Part shown: in pieces, positions 16,957 through 26,011 of the stretch
Numbering within the stretch: position 1 is the first letter of the stretch
Layout of the letters: each line of letters starts with the position of its first letter
Assembly: GCF_019904175.1 (NCBI RefSeq)
Contig: NZ_CP061913.1
Span: 6,758,001-6,822,000 of the forward strand
DNA from: Dactylosporangium vinaceum
Lineage (GTDB): Bacteria > Actinomycetota > Actinomycetes > Mycobacteriales > Micromonosporaceae
DNA length: 64,000 nt
Direction: 5' to 3'
Program-made: the position numbers and the translations under genes
The notes under the pieces: generated by a model
What the model was told of the DNA's origin: nothing
Database searches by the model: none
The model's input: the letters and a program-made list of their open reading frames with translations, nothing else

Positions 16957-18225
16957 TTAGGAGAGCAGTGCGGTGACTTGCTGGGCGGCGTCGTCGAGGG
17001 TCTTCTGCAGGTCCGCGCCTCCGGCTGCCTGGGTCAGCGCCTTGTCGACGATGTCCTGCATCTGCTGCTGCTTGGCCACGACCGGCTGCAGCGACTGCTT
17101 GCCGAGGGCGTCCATGACGGCCTGCCGGTTGGCGGGCGGCTTGATGTCGAGGTATCCGGACAGCTTCGACGCGTCCGCGAGCGGCGGCAGCTCCCAGGAG
17201 GAGCTGATCCGCGACTTGACGCTCTGCTCGGATGTGGTCAGGTAGTTGAGCCACTTGAACGCCGCGTCCTTGTGGCCGCTCTGCGCCGAGACCGCGACAC
17301 CGTTCTGGAAGACCGCGCTGGCCCGCTGGGTGTCGCCCGGCTCGACGACGACGTCCCAGCCGAACGGCACGTCCTTGAGCGCGTCGAACTGCCAGTTGCC
17401 GTTGTGCCACATCGCGAGTTTGCCGGACTTGAACAGATTGGTGTCGAAGTCCGGGGTGCCGCCGACCTCGGTAAGCGTGGGCATCGTCGAGCCGGGCTTG
17501 CCGATGAGCCACTTCGCCGCGGCCACGCCCTCGGCGCTGTTGAACGTCGCCTTCTTGCCGTCGGCGCTGAGGAACGAGCCGCCGGCCTGGCTTACCGACT
17601 TGTAGAACTCGTTGTAGGTGACGGGCTGGAAGTCGCCGTAGACGCCCTTGCCCTTGTCGGTCAGTTTCTGCGCGGCGGCCGTCTCGTCGGACCACTTCCA
17701 GTCCTTCGTCGGGTACGTCACGCCGGCCGCGTCGAAGAGCGCCTTGTTGTAGATGAGCACGACGGTGGAGAAGGACTCCGGCAGGGCGTACTGCTTCCCG
17801 TCGCGCTTGAAGGCGTCGAGGGCGCTCGAGGCCAGCACGGACGGCTGCCAGGTCTTGTCGTTCGCGGCCGGCCCGGCGAGGTCGGCCAGGGAGCCGGCCT
17901 GGGCGTAGGTGACGAAGTTGCCGTAGTCGAGCTCGAAGGTGTCCGGGGCGGTGCCGCCGGCGATCGAGGTCTGCAGCTGGGTGAAGTAGTCCTTGTACGC
18001 CGCCGTCTGCACCTGGATCTTGATGTCCGGGTTGGTCTTCTCGAACGCGGCCTTGATGTCGTCGAGGTCCTTGAGGTGGTCGGGCGCGGCGGAGAACGTC
18101 AGGTAGTGGATGGTGGTGACGCCGCCCTCGGAGGAGTCCTTGGTGGCGGAGCCCTTGGAGCAGCCGGCTAAGGCGAGCAGGGCGGCGAGGGCCAGGGCGG
18201 CCGCGCGCCGGGGGTGTCGGGACAT
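16957..18225 (-). CDS. ABC transporter sugar-binding lipoprotein
   Basis: 422 residues. A basic N-terminus, a hydrophobic stretch and the lipobox LALAGC (Cys about residue 22) show a membrane-anchored lipoprotein. The mature part is a family 1 (MalE-like) extracellular solute-binding protein, with AGGTAPDTFELDYGNF in the N-lobe, the DFNT-type segment PDFDTNLFKSGKLAMWHNGNW, and the typical late motif KDAAFKWLNYLTTSEQ. It delivers oligosaccharide to the two permeases encoded just upstream. The window holds no sugar ATPase gene, so a shared MsiK-type ATPase elsewhere is expected, as is usual in actinobacteria. Confidence 0.93.
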   Translation of the reverse strand: MSRHPRRAAALALAALLALAGCSKGSATKDSSEGGVTTIHYLTFSAAPDHLKDLDDIKAAFEKTNPDIKIQVQTAAYKDYFTQLQTSIAGGTAPDTFELDYGNFVTYAQAGSLADLAGPAANDKTWQPSVLASSALDAFKRDGKQYALPESFSTVVLIYNKALFDAAGVTYPTKDWKWSDETAAAQKLTDKGKGVYGDFQPVTYNEFYKSVSQAGGSFLSADGKKATFNSAEGVAAAKWLIGKPGSTMPTLTEVGGTPDFDTNLFKSGKLAMWHNGNWQFDALKDVPFGWDVVVEPGDTQRASAVFQNGVAVSAQSGHKDAAFKWLNYLTTSEQSVKSRISSSWELPPLADASKLSGYLDIKPPANRQAVMDALGKQSLQPVVAKQQQMQDIVDKALTQAAGGADLQKTLDDAAQQVTALLS

Positions 18226-18253
18226 TGGGGCCTCACATTCAGCGGGAAGGGGT

Positions 18254-19057
18254 TCACTTGAGACCGGCGTTGGCGACGCTCTGCACGATGTGCCGCTGCG
18301 CGAACGCGTAGAGGACGAGCATCGGCACGATGCTGACGACCGAGCCGGCCATGATGGCGTTCCACTGGGTGCTGTACTGGCCGCTGAGGGTCGACAGGCC
18401 CAGGGGCAGGGTCATGAACTCACGGGAGCGGATGGCGACGAGCGGCCACAGGAACGCGTTCCAGCTCGACATGAACGCGAACAGGCCGTAGGTGGCGAGG
18501 GCGGGCCGGATCAGCGGCAGGATGATCCGCAGGAAGATCCGGATGTGCCCGGCGCCGTCGACGAATGCGGCCTCGTCGAGCTCGCGGGGCAGCACGGCGA
18601 CGGACTGGCGCAGCAGGAACACGCCGAACGCGGAGGCGATCGTCGGCACGATCAGGGCGGCGTAGGTGTCGACGAGGTCCAGCGCGCGAACCTCGATGAA
18701 CAGCGGCACCACGAGGACCTGCATCGGGATCATGAGGGTGGCGAGGTATCCGACGAACACGATGTTCTTGCCGGGGAACTCGAGGCGGGCGAACGCGTAG
18801 GCCGCGGTCGAGCTGGTGATGAGCAGCAGGGCGGTCGACACGACGGCGAGCACGAGGCTGTTCGCGGCGATCCGCCAGAAGGGCAGTGCCTCGAAGAGTT
18901 TGCGGTACCCGTCCAGCCCCGCCCGTTGCGGTATGAGCCGCGGGGTGGTGAGCACGTCGCCGCCGGCCGTGATCGACGTGACGACGGTCCACACGAACGG
19001 GAAGATCATGAGCAGCGCGCCGGCGGCCAGCAGCGCGATGAGCAGCCGTCTAGACAT
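18254..19057 (-). CDS. ABC sugar permease, MalG type
   Basis: 267 residues with six transmembrane helices, starting MSRRLLIALLAAGALLMIFPF. The coupling-loop motif EAAFVDGAGHIRIFLRIILPLI (EAA motif, about residue 170) contacts the ATPase. It ends VQSVANAGLK, typical of the family. It overlaps the end of the MalF-type gene by eight bases and is 28 bases from the binding-protein gene, so the three form one importer. Confidence 0.93.
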   Translation of the reverse strand: MSRRLLIALLAAGALLMIFPFVWTVVTSITAGGDVLTTPRLIPQRAGLDGYRKLFEALPFWRIAANSLVLAVVSTALLLITSSTAAYAFARLEFPGKNIVFVGYLATLMIPMQVLVVPLFIEVRALDLVDTYAALIVPTIASAFGVFLLRQSVAVLPRELDEAAFVDGAGHIRIFLRIILPLIRPALATYGLFAFMSSWNAFLWPLVAIRSREFMTLPLGLSTLSGQYSTQWNAIMAGSVVSIVPMLVLYAFAQRHIVQSVANAGLK

Positions 19058-19934
19058 AGTGGACCCACCGCTTCTGGAGGCGCTGCTGGACCACGGTGAC
19101 CGCCAGGATCACGGCGAACAGCAGCAGGCTCAGTGCCGAGGCGCCACCGGCGTCGCCGTAGCGGAACGTGAGGTCGTAGATCTCCTCGACGAGGGGCCGG
19201 GACGCGCCCGCCGGCCCGCCGCCGGTCATGACGTAGATCTGGTCGAACACCTGGAACCCGTTGATCAGCGAGATGACCACGACGAAGTAGCTGGACGGGG
19301 TGAGCAGCGGGAACGTCACCTTCCAGAAGCTCTGCCAGGCCGAGGCGCCGTCGAGGCGGGCGGCCTCCAGGTACTCCTCGGGGATCGACTGCAGCCCGGC
19401 GAGCAGGATGACCATGACGAACCCGGCGTCCTTCCACACCGAGGCGATCACGGTGGACGGGATGGCCCAGGTCGGTGACGCCCACCAGCCGGGGCCCTCG
19501 ATGCCGACCGTGCCGAGCAGGTGGTTGACCAGGCCGTTGGCCGGGTTCAGCAGCCACTTCCAGGTGAGCGCGACGACGACCCAGCTGGTGACGACGGGCA
19601 GGAAGTACATCGACCGCAGCAGGCTGCGGCCGGGGAAGCGCCGGTTCAGCGCCACGGCCAGGGCAAGGCCGCAGAGGTACACCAGCGGCAGGTAGAGGCC
19701 GAGGAAGGCCAGGGTGTGCAGGAGCGCGTCGCGGGTGTCGGCGTCGCCGAGCAGGCGGGTGTAGTTGTCCAGGCCGGTCCAGCGCATCGGGGACTGCAGG
19801 TTCCAGGTGTGCAGGCTGATCCAGCCGGCCGCGACCATCGGGGCGATGGTGAACAGCAGCAGCGGTACGGCGCTGGGCAGCAGGAAGAGGGCGACGATCC
19901 CGAGTTTGCGGACGCCGCGCGGTCCGGCGGCCAT
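19050..19934 (-). CDS. ABC sugar permease, MalF type
   Basis: 294 residues. The ATG at 19934 shares its A with the TGA stop of the ROK gene (TGATG), so translation is coupled; the longer in-frame open stretch upstream is a shadow. There are six transmembrane helices (first LGIVALFLLPSAVPLLLFTIAP). The EAA loop reads EYLEAARLDGASAWQSFWKVTFPLL, and GFQVFDQIYVMTGGGPAGAS before the last helices is a hallmark of this family. It is the partner of the MalG-type permease downstream. Confidence 0.93.
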   Translation of the reverse strand: MAAGPRGVRKLGIVALFLLPSAVPLLLFTIAPMVAAGWISLHTWNLQSPMRWTGLDNYTRLLGDADTRDALLHTLAFLGLYLPLVYLCGLALAVALNRRFPGRSLLRSMYFLPVVTSWVVVALTWKWLLNPANGLVNHLLGTVGIEGPGWWASPTWAIPSTVIASVWKDAGFVMVILLAGLQSIPEEYLEAARLDGASAWQSFWKVTFPLLTPSSYFVVVISLINGFQVFDQIYVMTGGGPAGASRPLVEEIYDLTFRYGDAGGASALSLLLFAVILAVTVVQQRLQKRWVHYV

Positions 19935-21160
19935 CAGTCCACCGCCCCGTCGCCGCCGTGCAGCCGGGCCACGACGAGGTCGGCCTGGTCGCCGCCGAAC
20001 CCGTCGAGGTCGAACGGGGCGGCCAGGACGAGCGCGGCGGCCCCCTGGGCCCAGTTGCTGTCGTCCCAGGTGTCCACGACGAGGGCGATGCCGTCGCCCC
20101 GGCGGACCTGGCGCCTGGCGAACTCGGCCCGGAACGCGCGGTCCCAGTGGACCCAGTGGGCGACGCCCTCGCCGGCGATGACGATCCGGTCCGGGTCGAG
20201 GATGTTTGCCGCACCGGCGACGGCCCGGCCGAGCAGCCGCCCGGCCGCGGCGAGCACCCCGCAGGCGGCGTCGTCGCCGCGGTCGGCCGCCGCGACGAGC
20301 GCGTCGAAGCCCTGCCGCGGGCCGAGGACTCCCCGCTCCCGGGCGGTGCGTTCGAGGGCCGGCTCGCCGAGGGACGCCTCCAGGCAGCCGCGGCGGCCGC
20401 ACTGGCACGGCGGCCCGTCGTCCTCCATCGGCACGTGCCCGAACTCGCCGGCGCCGCCGCGGCCGCCGCGGTAGATGGTCCGGTCGGCGACGATGCTCAG
20501 GCCGATGCCGCGGCCGATGGTGAGCACCAGGAAGTCGTCGACCTCGCGGCCGTGGCCGTAGAGCACCTCGGCGACGGCGAGGGCGTTGACGTCGTTCTCG
20601 ACCACGACCGGCAGGCCGAGGACGCCGCGCAGGTGCCGGCCCAGGGGCAGCTGCCGCCACTGGAGCACGTCGGCGTCGACCATGCCCTTGTCGGGCCGCT
20701 GGACCACGCCGGGGACGGCGACGCCGACGCCGAGCAGCGGTGGGAGGCCCGGGTCCGGCGCGGTGTGGGGCACGAGCGCGGCGGCCAGGCGCGGGAGGGC
20801 GTCGGGGGCCGTCGCGTCGAACGCCATCGTGGCGCTCGACAGCAGCTGCCCGTCGAGGCGGACGTTGACGACGACGAGGTGGTCGGCGGCGACCTTGACC
20901 CCGAGCGCCCGGCCGGCCGAGCCGACCAGGCCGATGAGGGAGCCGGGCCGCCCGCCACTCGACGGCGCCTGGGCGACCTCCTCGACCAGGCCCTGCTCCA
21001 GGAGCCGGCGCATGATCTGGGACACCGCGGCCGGGCTGAGACCGAGCTCACGTGCGATGTCGGCCCGCGAGGTCGGCCCCCGGCCGCCCAGCAGCGCGAG
21101 CACCGCCGATCTCGACAGGTCCCGGCCCGTCCCGTGCTTCCCTACCGGCACTTCGTTCAC
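19934..21160 (-). CDS. ROK-family transcriptional regulator of the glucan operon
   Basis: 408 residues with a GTG start. An N-terminal winged helix-turn-helix (TSRADIARELGLSPAAVSQIMRRLLEQGLV, residues about 30-58) precedes the ROK sugar-binding domain. The latter has the glucokinase-like phosphate loop GVGVAVPG, ENDVNALAVAE and the zinc motif CQCGRRGCLE. As the first gene of the operon it is likely an autoregulated repressor released by the imported sugar or its phosphate. A perfect palindrome lies three bases before its start codon. The protein carries a roughly 25-residue Asp/Gly-rich tail after the ROK fold. Confidence 0.92.
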   Translation of the reverse strand: MNEVPVGKHGTGRDLSRSAVLALLGGRGPTSRADIARELGLSPAAVSQIMRRLLEQGLVEEVAQAPSSGGRPGSLIGLVGSAGRALGVKVAADHLVVVNVRLDGQLLSSATMAFDATAPDALPRLAAALVPHTAPDPGLPPLLGVGVAVPGVVQRPDKGMVDADVLQWRQLPLGRHLRGVLGLPVVVENDVNALAVAEVLYGHGREVDDFLVLTIGRGIGLSIVADRTIYRGGRGGAGEFGHVPMEDDGPPCQCGRRGCLEASLGEPALERTARERGVLGPRQGFDALVAAADRGDDAACGVLAAAGRLLGRAVAGAANILDPDRIVIAGEGVAHWVHWDRAFRAEFARRQVRRGDGIALVVDTWDDSNWAQGAAALVLAAPFDLDGFGGDQADLVVARLHGGDGAVD

Positions 21161-21162
21161 CT

Positions 21163-21174
21163 ACTTCATGAAGT
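21163..21174. promoter_or_regulatory. Palindromic operator at the ROK operon start
   Basis: ACTTCATGAAGT is a perfect 12-bp palindrome lying just upstream of the GTG start. A -35-like TTGACC lies further upstream on the minus strand (about 21206-21211). The position fits an operator for the ROK repressor itself. Confidence 0.5.
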
Positions 21175-21227
21175 TGCGATACAAAGTCGCACGCGGCGCG
21201 GCCAAGGTCAAGAGGCCCGGGACGCCG

Positions 21228-21263
21228 GAAGCCGGTCGGCCCGCGAGGGGGCCGACCGGCTTC
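21228..21263 (-). terminator. Strong terminator after the CE2 esterase gene
   Basis: GAAGCCGGTCGGCC (21228-21241) pairs perfectly with GGCCGACCGGCTTC (21250-21263); one more C-G pair extends the stem to 15 bp. It lies 27 bases past the stop of the esterase gene and insulates the ROK operon from it. Confidence 0.85.
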
Positions 21264-21289
21264 GATGCGCTCGGATCAGGACGCCGGGG

Positions 21290-22717
21290 TCACCCGGCCG
21301 CTGAGGCGGTGGTGCAGGGGGTGCCGTTGAGCGTGAACGCCGCCGGGACCGGGTTCGCGGTGCTCCAGGCGCCGTTGAAGCCGAAGTTCGCGGTGCCGCC
21401 CGTGGCGAGGGCGCCGTTGTAGCTCACGTTCGTCGCGGTGACGGCGGCGCCGGACTGGGTGACGGTGGCGTTCCAGGCCTGGGTGACGCTCTGGCCGGTC
21501 GCGAACGTCCAGCCGAGGGTCCAGCCGGTGATCGGGCCGCCGAGGTTGGTGATGGTGACGTCGCCGCCGAAGCCGCCCGCCCACTGGTTCGTGATCCGGT
21601 AGGCGACCCGGCAGGTGCCCGGCGGCGGCGGGGTCGACGACGCGGAGGTGGACGGCCGGGGCGACGCCGAGGTCGCGCTCGCCGACGGCGACGGCGGCGT
21701 GGTGGTCAGCTTCGCGCCGACGATCGGGGCCAGTTTCGCGGCGATGGCCTGGTGGCCCTTGTCGTTCGGGTGCACGCTGTCGCTGAGGCCGTCGCTGGGC
21801 AGCCAGCCCTCGGTGTTGACGTAGAAGACGTTGCGGTCGCCGGCGGCCGTCTGCGTCGTGACCGCGGCCTGGGTCTCGGCGGCGTAGCGCTTCGAGAACG
21901 TCTCGAGGGCGAGGATGGCGGCGTTGGGGTACTTGCTGCGGACCGTCTTCAGGAACGCGACGTAGCCGTTCTGGAAGTCGGCCGAGCTGACGCCGTGGCT
22001 CTTGTCGTTGGTGCCGAGGTTGATGACGACGGCGTCGGCCGTGTAGCGGGTGAAGTCCCAGTTGGCGCTTGTCGCGGAGTATCCGGTCTTCAGGAACTGG
22101 GAGGCGACCGACACGCAGCCGTCGGCGGTGGCGACGAGGCAGCCGCCGCCGTACCCGATCTGGGTGTGCCGGGCCCCGAGCTGCTCGCCGGTGAGCCAGC
22201 CGTACGCCGTGAGCGCGTTCTTCGACGACGTCGTGCCGACCGTGATGGAGTCGCCGACGAACTCGACGAGCTTCGGGGCGGCGTTCGCGGGCAGGGTGTG
22301 GGCGCCGGAGTCCAGGACGAGGCCCTGGAAGACGGCGTCGCCGGTGTAGGAGCCGGCCACGACGCGGTAGGAGACCATCAGGGTGTGGTTGCCGGACGGC
22401 AGCGCCGAGGGCGTGAGGTTGACGGTGCCGGAGACGTTCTGGATGTACTGCACCGCGCCGCCGTCGATGCTGAAGTACAGGTCGATCGGGTTGCGCTGCT
22501 TGAGTTTCACGGTCGTGCCGGTGAACCCGGTGCGGAGGTAGGCGCCGGCCCAGTTCGGCACGTAGGCGCCGGCGTTCGTGCGGTCCCACCGCCCCACGAA
22601 CGCGATGTTGGCGTCACCCGGCGAGCCGTCGCCGGTCGCGGCAAACGCACTGACGATTCCGGCCCCGGCCAGCAGCGCCCCGGCCGCGGCGGCGGCGAAC
22701 AGCCCTCTGAGTCGCAT
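21290..22717 (-). CDS. Secreted CE2-type SGNH esterase with C-terminal CBM2
   Basis: 475 residues. The signal peptide ends near residue 27 (VSAFA). An N-terminal jelly-roll domain (about 35-140) and an SGNH hydrolase domain follow, with catalytic Ser in GDSITVG (about 155), Asn in LGTNDKSHG (about 235) and the DxxH pair in DSVHPNDKGH (about 315). This order matches carbohydrate esterase family 2, which deacetylates xylan or other glycans. A Ser/Pro/Thr linker (about 340-370) leads to a family 2 cellulose-binding module starting CRVAYRITNQWAGGF with its Trp residues. It is exported to act on plant cell-wall polysaccharide. It is monocistronic with a LacI-type operator upstream. Confidence 0.9.
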   Translation of the reverse strand: MRLRGLFAAAAAGALLAGAGIVSAFAATGDGSPGDANIAFVGRWDRTNAGAYVPNWAGAYLRTGFTGTTVKLKQRNPIDLYFSIDGGAVQYIQNVSGTVNLTPSALPSGNHTLMVSYRVVAGSYTGDAVFQGLVLDSGAHTLPANAAPKLVEFVGDSITVGTTSSKNALTAYGWLTGEQLGARHTQIGYGGGCLVATADGCVSVASQFLKTGYSATSANWDFTRYTADAVVINLGTNDKSHGVSSADFQNGYVAFLKTVRSKYPNAAILALETFSKRYAAETQAAVTTQTAAGDRNVFYVNTEGWLPSDGLSDSVHPNDKGHQAIAAKLAPIVGAKLTTTPPSPSASATSASPRPSTSASSTPPPPGTCRVAYRITNQWAGGFGGDVTITNLGGPITGWTLGWTFATGQSVTQAWNATVTQSGAAVTATNVSYNGALATGGTANFGFNGAWSTANPVPAAFTLNGTPCTTASAAG

Positions 22718-22738
22718 GGCGCGCTCCTACGTGTCGCG

Positions 22739-22752
22739 TGTGAGCGCTCACA
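22739..22752. promoter_or_regulatory. LacI/CebR-type operator
   Basis: TGTGAGCGCTCACA is a perfect 14-bp palindrome, 21 bases before the esterase start. It is close to the TGGGAGCGCTCCCA site of the cellobiose repressor CebR, which suggests cellulose-derived induction. No LacI-family gene is in the window. Confidence 0.65.
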
Positions 22753-22905
22753 GTCAACCCGTCCAGTCATCATGGTCAATGCCTGGCGGGAAAACCGCAG
22801 CACCGGCCGCTTCGCCCCCGGGAAAGTTTCATCGCAAAACGGGCTTGAGGAAGTTTCGCGATTCGTACAGTGATGTCGGGCTCGTAACGATTCGTGGAGG
22901 TTCCG

Positions 22906-24492
22906 ATGGGCTGGTTCGCGAACATCAGCGTCCGGGTGAAGATCCTGACCGCGATCGGCGTCGCGGCGCTCGTGGCGCTGGCGGTCGGCGTCAGCGGCCT
23001 GCTCGCACTGAGCGGCGCCAGCGCGGCCGCCCAGCGCATCTACTCCAGCAACGTCGCGAGCATGTCGGCCGTCGGCCAGCTGCGGACCGCTGTCGCGACC
23101 ACCCGCTCCGACCTGGCCAACCAGGCGCTGTCCCAGGACGCGGCGACCGTCGCGAAGTTCACCGACCGCTACACCGACGACGTGCGCAACTTCGCCGCCG
23201 CCATGGCCGCGTACCGCGCCAGCAACCCGGCCGGCGACCCGAACATCATCGACGGCGTCCAGTCGAGCTGGGACGCCTGGATGCAGATCGCCAAGACCAA
23301 GCAGCTCCCGGCGGGCGCGGCCAACGACTTCACCACCTGGCAGAACACCCGCGACACGGAGGTGGAGCCGCTGCTGTCGAAGCTCGCCGCCGACCTGGAC
23401 TCGCTCTACGCGTCGGAGAGCGCCGATGCGGCCAGGAACGCGGCCCAGGCCGCCGCGGGCTACCGGACCAACCGGACGACCTCGATCGTGCTGCTGGTCG
23501 TGGGGCTCGCGCTCGCGCTGGCCTTCGGCCTGCTCGTGGCCCGCGGGGTCGTAGCGCCGCTGGACCGGGTCCGGGCCGTCTGCGAGGCCCTGCAGCGCGG
23601 CGACCTCACCGCCTCGACCGGCCTGACCTCCCGCGACGAGGCCGGGCGCATGGGCCGGGCCCTGGACAGCGCCATGGACCGGCTGCGCCAGACGGTGCGC
23701 ACGATCGACGGGTCGGCCTCGTCGCTGGCCGGCGCGGCGGAGCAGATCTCCGGCGTCACCACCCAGATGTCCACGTCGGCCGAGGAGACCTCGGTGCAGG
23801 CGCAGACCGTGTCGGCCGCCGCCGAGGAGGTGTCGCGCAGCGTCGACACGGTCTCGGCCGGCAGCGAGGAGATGGGCGCCTCCATCCGCGAGATCTCGCA
23901 GAACGCCTCGGAGGCGGCCCGGGTCGCGGCCGAGGCGGTCGCCGCGGCCACCTCCACCTCGTCGACGATGAGCCGGCTCGGCGAGTCCTCGGCCGAGATC
24001 GGCAACGTCGTCAAGGTGATCACCCAGATCGCCGAGCAGACGAACCTCCTCGCACTCAACGCGACGATCGAGGCGGCCCGGGCCGGCGACGCGGGCAAGG
24101 GCTTCGCGGTGGTCGCCTCGGAGGTCAAGGACCTGGCCCAGGAGACCGCCCGGGCCACCGAGGACATCGCCCGGCGGGTCGAGGCCATCCAGGCCGACAC
24201 CGGCGGCGCGGTCCAGGCGATCGAGCGGATCTCCGAGGTCATCGCCCGCATCAGCGACTACCAGACGACAATCGCCTCCGCGGTGGAGCAGCAGACGGCG
24301 ACCACCTCGGAGATGAGCCGCAGCGTGTCGCAGGCGGCCACCGGCGTCGGCGAGATCGCCGCGAACATCACGGGTGTCGCCGAGGCGTCGCTGCTCACCA
24401 GTCAGGGCGTGACCGAGGCGCAGCGGTCGACGAACGACCTGGCCCGGATGTCGACCGAGCTGTCGGCACTCGTCTCGCAGTTCCGGTACTGA
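22906..24492 (+). CDS. Methyl-accepting chemotaxis protein
   Basis: 528 residues. GGAGG five bases upstream supports the ATG at 22906 over the in-frame GTG at 22894. There are two transmembrane segments (about 9-31 and 190-212) with a roughly 155-residue extracytoplasmic helical sensor between them (four-helix-bundle type). A HAMP domain and a long methyl-accepting coiled coil follow. The conserved hairpin tip EQTNLLALNATIEAARAGD lies near residue 385 and would contact CheW/CheA. No CheA/CheW/CheY gene is nearby, so it must work with a chemotaxis cluster elsewhere. The ligand is unknown. Confidence 0.93.
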   Translation: MGWFANISVRVKILTAIGVAALVALAVGVSGLLALSGASAAAQRIYSSNVASMSAVGQLRTAVATTRSDLANQALSQDAATVAKFTDRYTDDVRNFAAAMAAYRASNPAGDPNIIDGVQSSWDAWMQIAKTKQLPAGAANDFTTWQNTRDTEVEPLLSKLAADLDSLYASESADAARNAAQAAAGYRTNRTTSIVLLVVGLALALAFGLLVARGVVAPLDRVRAVCEALQRGDLTASTGLTSRDEAGRMGRALDSAMDRLRQTVRTIDGSASSLAGAAEQISGVTTQMSTSAEETSVQAQTVSAAAEEVSRSVDTVSAGSEEMGASIREISQNASEAARVAAEAVAAATSTSSTMSRLGESSAEIGNVVKVITQIAEQTNLLALNATIEAARAGDAGKGFAVVASEVKDLAQETARATEDIARRVEAIQADTGGAVQAIERISEVIARISDYQTTIASAVEQQTATTSEMSRSVSQAATGVGEIAANITGVAEASLLTSQGVTEAQRSTNDLARMSTELSALVSQFRY

Positions 24493-24512
24493 AAACCACC
24501 CGGCGGCCGGCG

Positions 24513-25946
24513 TCAGCCCGCGGCGACGGCCACCCGGTCGCGGCCGGCGCGCTTGGCCTCGTACAGGGCGGCGTCGGCCCGCACCAGCAGCTCGTCGGAG
24601 TGCTCGCCGGGAGCGAGCGTCGCGACCCCGGCCGAGAACGTCTGCCCCAGCGGCGTCGCCGCGCGCATCCGGTCGATGATCTGGTGCGCCGCGTCGCGGG
24701 TCGCGTCGGGCAGCATCACGATGAACTCCTCGCCGCCGTAGCGGGCCAGGGTGTCCACCGTGCGCAGGTGGGCCTGCCAGGCGGCCGCGGCCTCCTTGAG
24801 CAGCCGGTCGCCCGCCGGGTGGCCGTAGCTGTCGTTGAACCGCTTGAAATGGTCGAGGTCCAGCAGCGCCACGGTGAGCGGGCGGCCCTCGCGGCGCGAG
24901 CGCTCAAGCGCCCGGGGCAGCTCGGCGTTCCAGGCCCGCCGGTTCGGCAGCCCGGTGAGCTCGTCGGTCACCGCCAGCTCACGAACCTTCTGCGACTGTA
25001 CGTCCAGCTGCGTCAGCAGCTGCGACATGCGCGCCAGCACCAGCAGGAACAGCGCCACGCACCCGATGCCGATGGCGAGCGCGTCGTCGACCTGCCCCAT
25101 GGCCGTCTCGGCCAGCAGCAGCACCGGCGCGATGAGCGACGTGGCGGTCAGCACGGCCAGCAGCGCGCGGCCCGGGCGGACCGGGCGCGCCGGCGCCGGC
25201 CGGGTGGCCGCCCGCACATCCGGGTGCAGCGCGGCCGCGGCGAACGCGAAGTATCCGGCCAGGAACACCGACGCCAGGGCCTTGTGCGCCAGCGGGCCCG
25301 GCTCGAAGTTGACCTGGTTGACGACGACCCAGGCGCTGTCGCCGCCGAGGAAGCACAGCAGCGCGCTCAGCACCCACCGCAGCGCCACGTTGCGCCCGGC
25401 CCCGTCGAGCAGCAGCCGGACCGTCATCGCCAGCAGCACGATGTCGCCGATGGGGTAGGCGACGCTCACGATGTGGCCGAGCAGCCCGATGCTCGGGTCG
25501 GTGGCCGCGGGCTGGATCATGAAGATCCAGGCGAGCAGCCCGATGCCGGTCGTGAGCGTCGTCGCGTCGACGGCGGTGGTCCAGTTGCGCCTGGGGCTGC
25601 GGTGGCGGATCAGCATCATGAGACCGCCGGCGGTGAGCGGGTACAGCGACAGGTAGGCCGCGTCCGCCCACGACGGGAACCCGGCGTCGACCTGCAGCCG
25701 GGTCAGGACCGTCTCGACCCCGATGCCGGCGGCGTTCCCGGCCACCCCGGCGGCGATGAGCCACCACAGCGCCGGCACCGCGGGCCGGTGCCGCAGCACG
25801 CCGAGCACGATCGCCCCGGCGGCCACCCAACCGATCCCGACCTGCCAGACCACCTGGAGCAGGCTGCCGTCGGGCACGATGAAGAAGCCCACCATGAGCA
25901 CCACGGCGAAGCCGAGGGCGATTACCTGAAGCCGAGCGCGTGCCAT
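24513..25946 (-). CDS. Membrane-bound diguanylate cyclase (GGDEF)
   Basis: 477 residues. About nine or ten transmembrane helices occupy residues 1-310, beginning LQVIALGFAVVLMVGFF. A short helix (LDVQSQKVREL) joins them to a GGDEF domain starting TDELTGLPNRRAWNAEL. The active-site loop is GGEEF (about residue 403), a functional variant. The RxxD inhibitory site is not obvious upstream of it. It should make cyclic di-GMP from GTP at the membrane. The longer open frame beyond the ATG at 25946 is a shadow. It ends 20 bases from the convergent chemoreceptor gene and lies next to a GGDEF-EAL gene on the same strand. Confidence 0.92.
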   Translation of the reverse strand: MARARLQVIALGFAVVLMVGFFIVPDGSLLQVVWQVGIGWVAAGAIVLGVLRHRPAVPALWWLIAAGVAGNAAGIGVETVLTRLQVDAGFPSWADAAYLSLYPLTAGGLMMLIRHRSPRRNWTTAVDATTLTTGIGLLAWIFMIQPAATDPSIGLLGHIVSVAYPIGDIVLLAMTVRLLLDGAGRNVALRWVLSALLCFLGGDSAWVVVNQVNFEPGPLAHKALASVFLAGYFAFAAAALHPDVRAATRPAPARPVRPGRALLAVLTATSLIAPVLLLAETAMGQVDDALAIGIGCVALFLLVLARMSQLLTQLDVQSQKVRELAVTDELTGLPNRRAWNAELPRALERSRREGRPLTVALLDLDHFKRFNDSYGHPAGDRLLKEAAAAWQAHLRTVDTLARYGGEEFIVMLPDATRDAAHQIIDRMRAATPLGQTFSAGVATLAPGEHSDELLVRADAALYEAKRAGRDRVAVAAG

Positions 25947-26011
25947 TGCCACACCGTTGCATTCGGCGCGACGGGCGGGAAGCTGCATGGCCGGCCCGGA
26001 GCATTCGGTTG

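Noticed and set aside
22845..22873. A shared promoter type before the chemoreceptor and the kinase gene (TACAGTGA at 22866 and at 28474, each preceded by TTGA)
   Set aside because: The spacers (15 and 13 bases) are too short and unequal for one sigma factor; probably chance.
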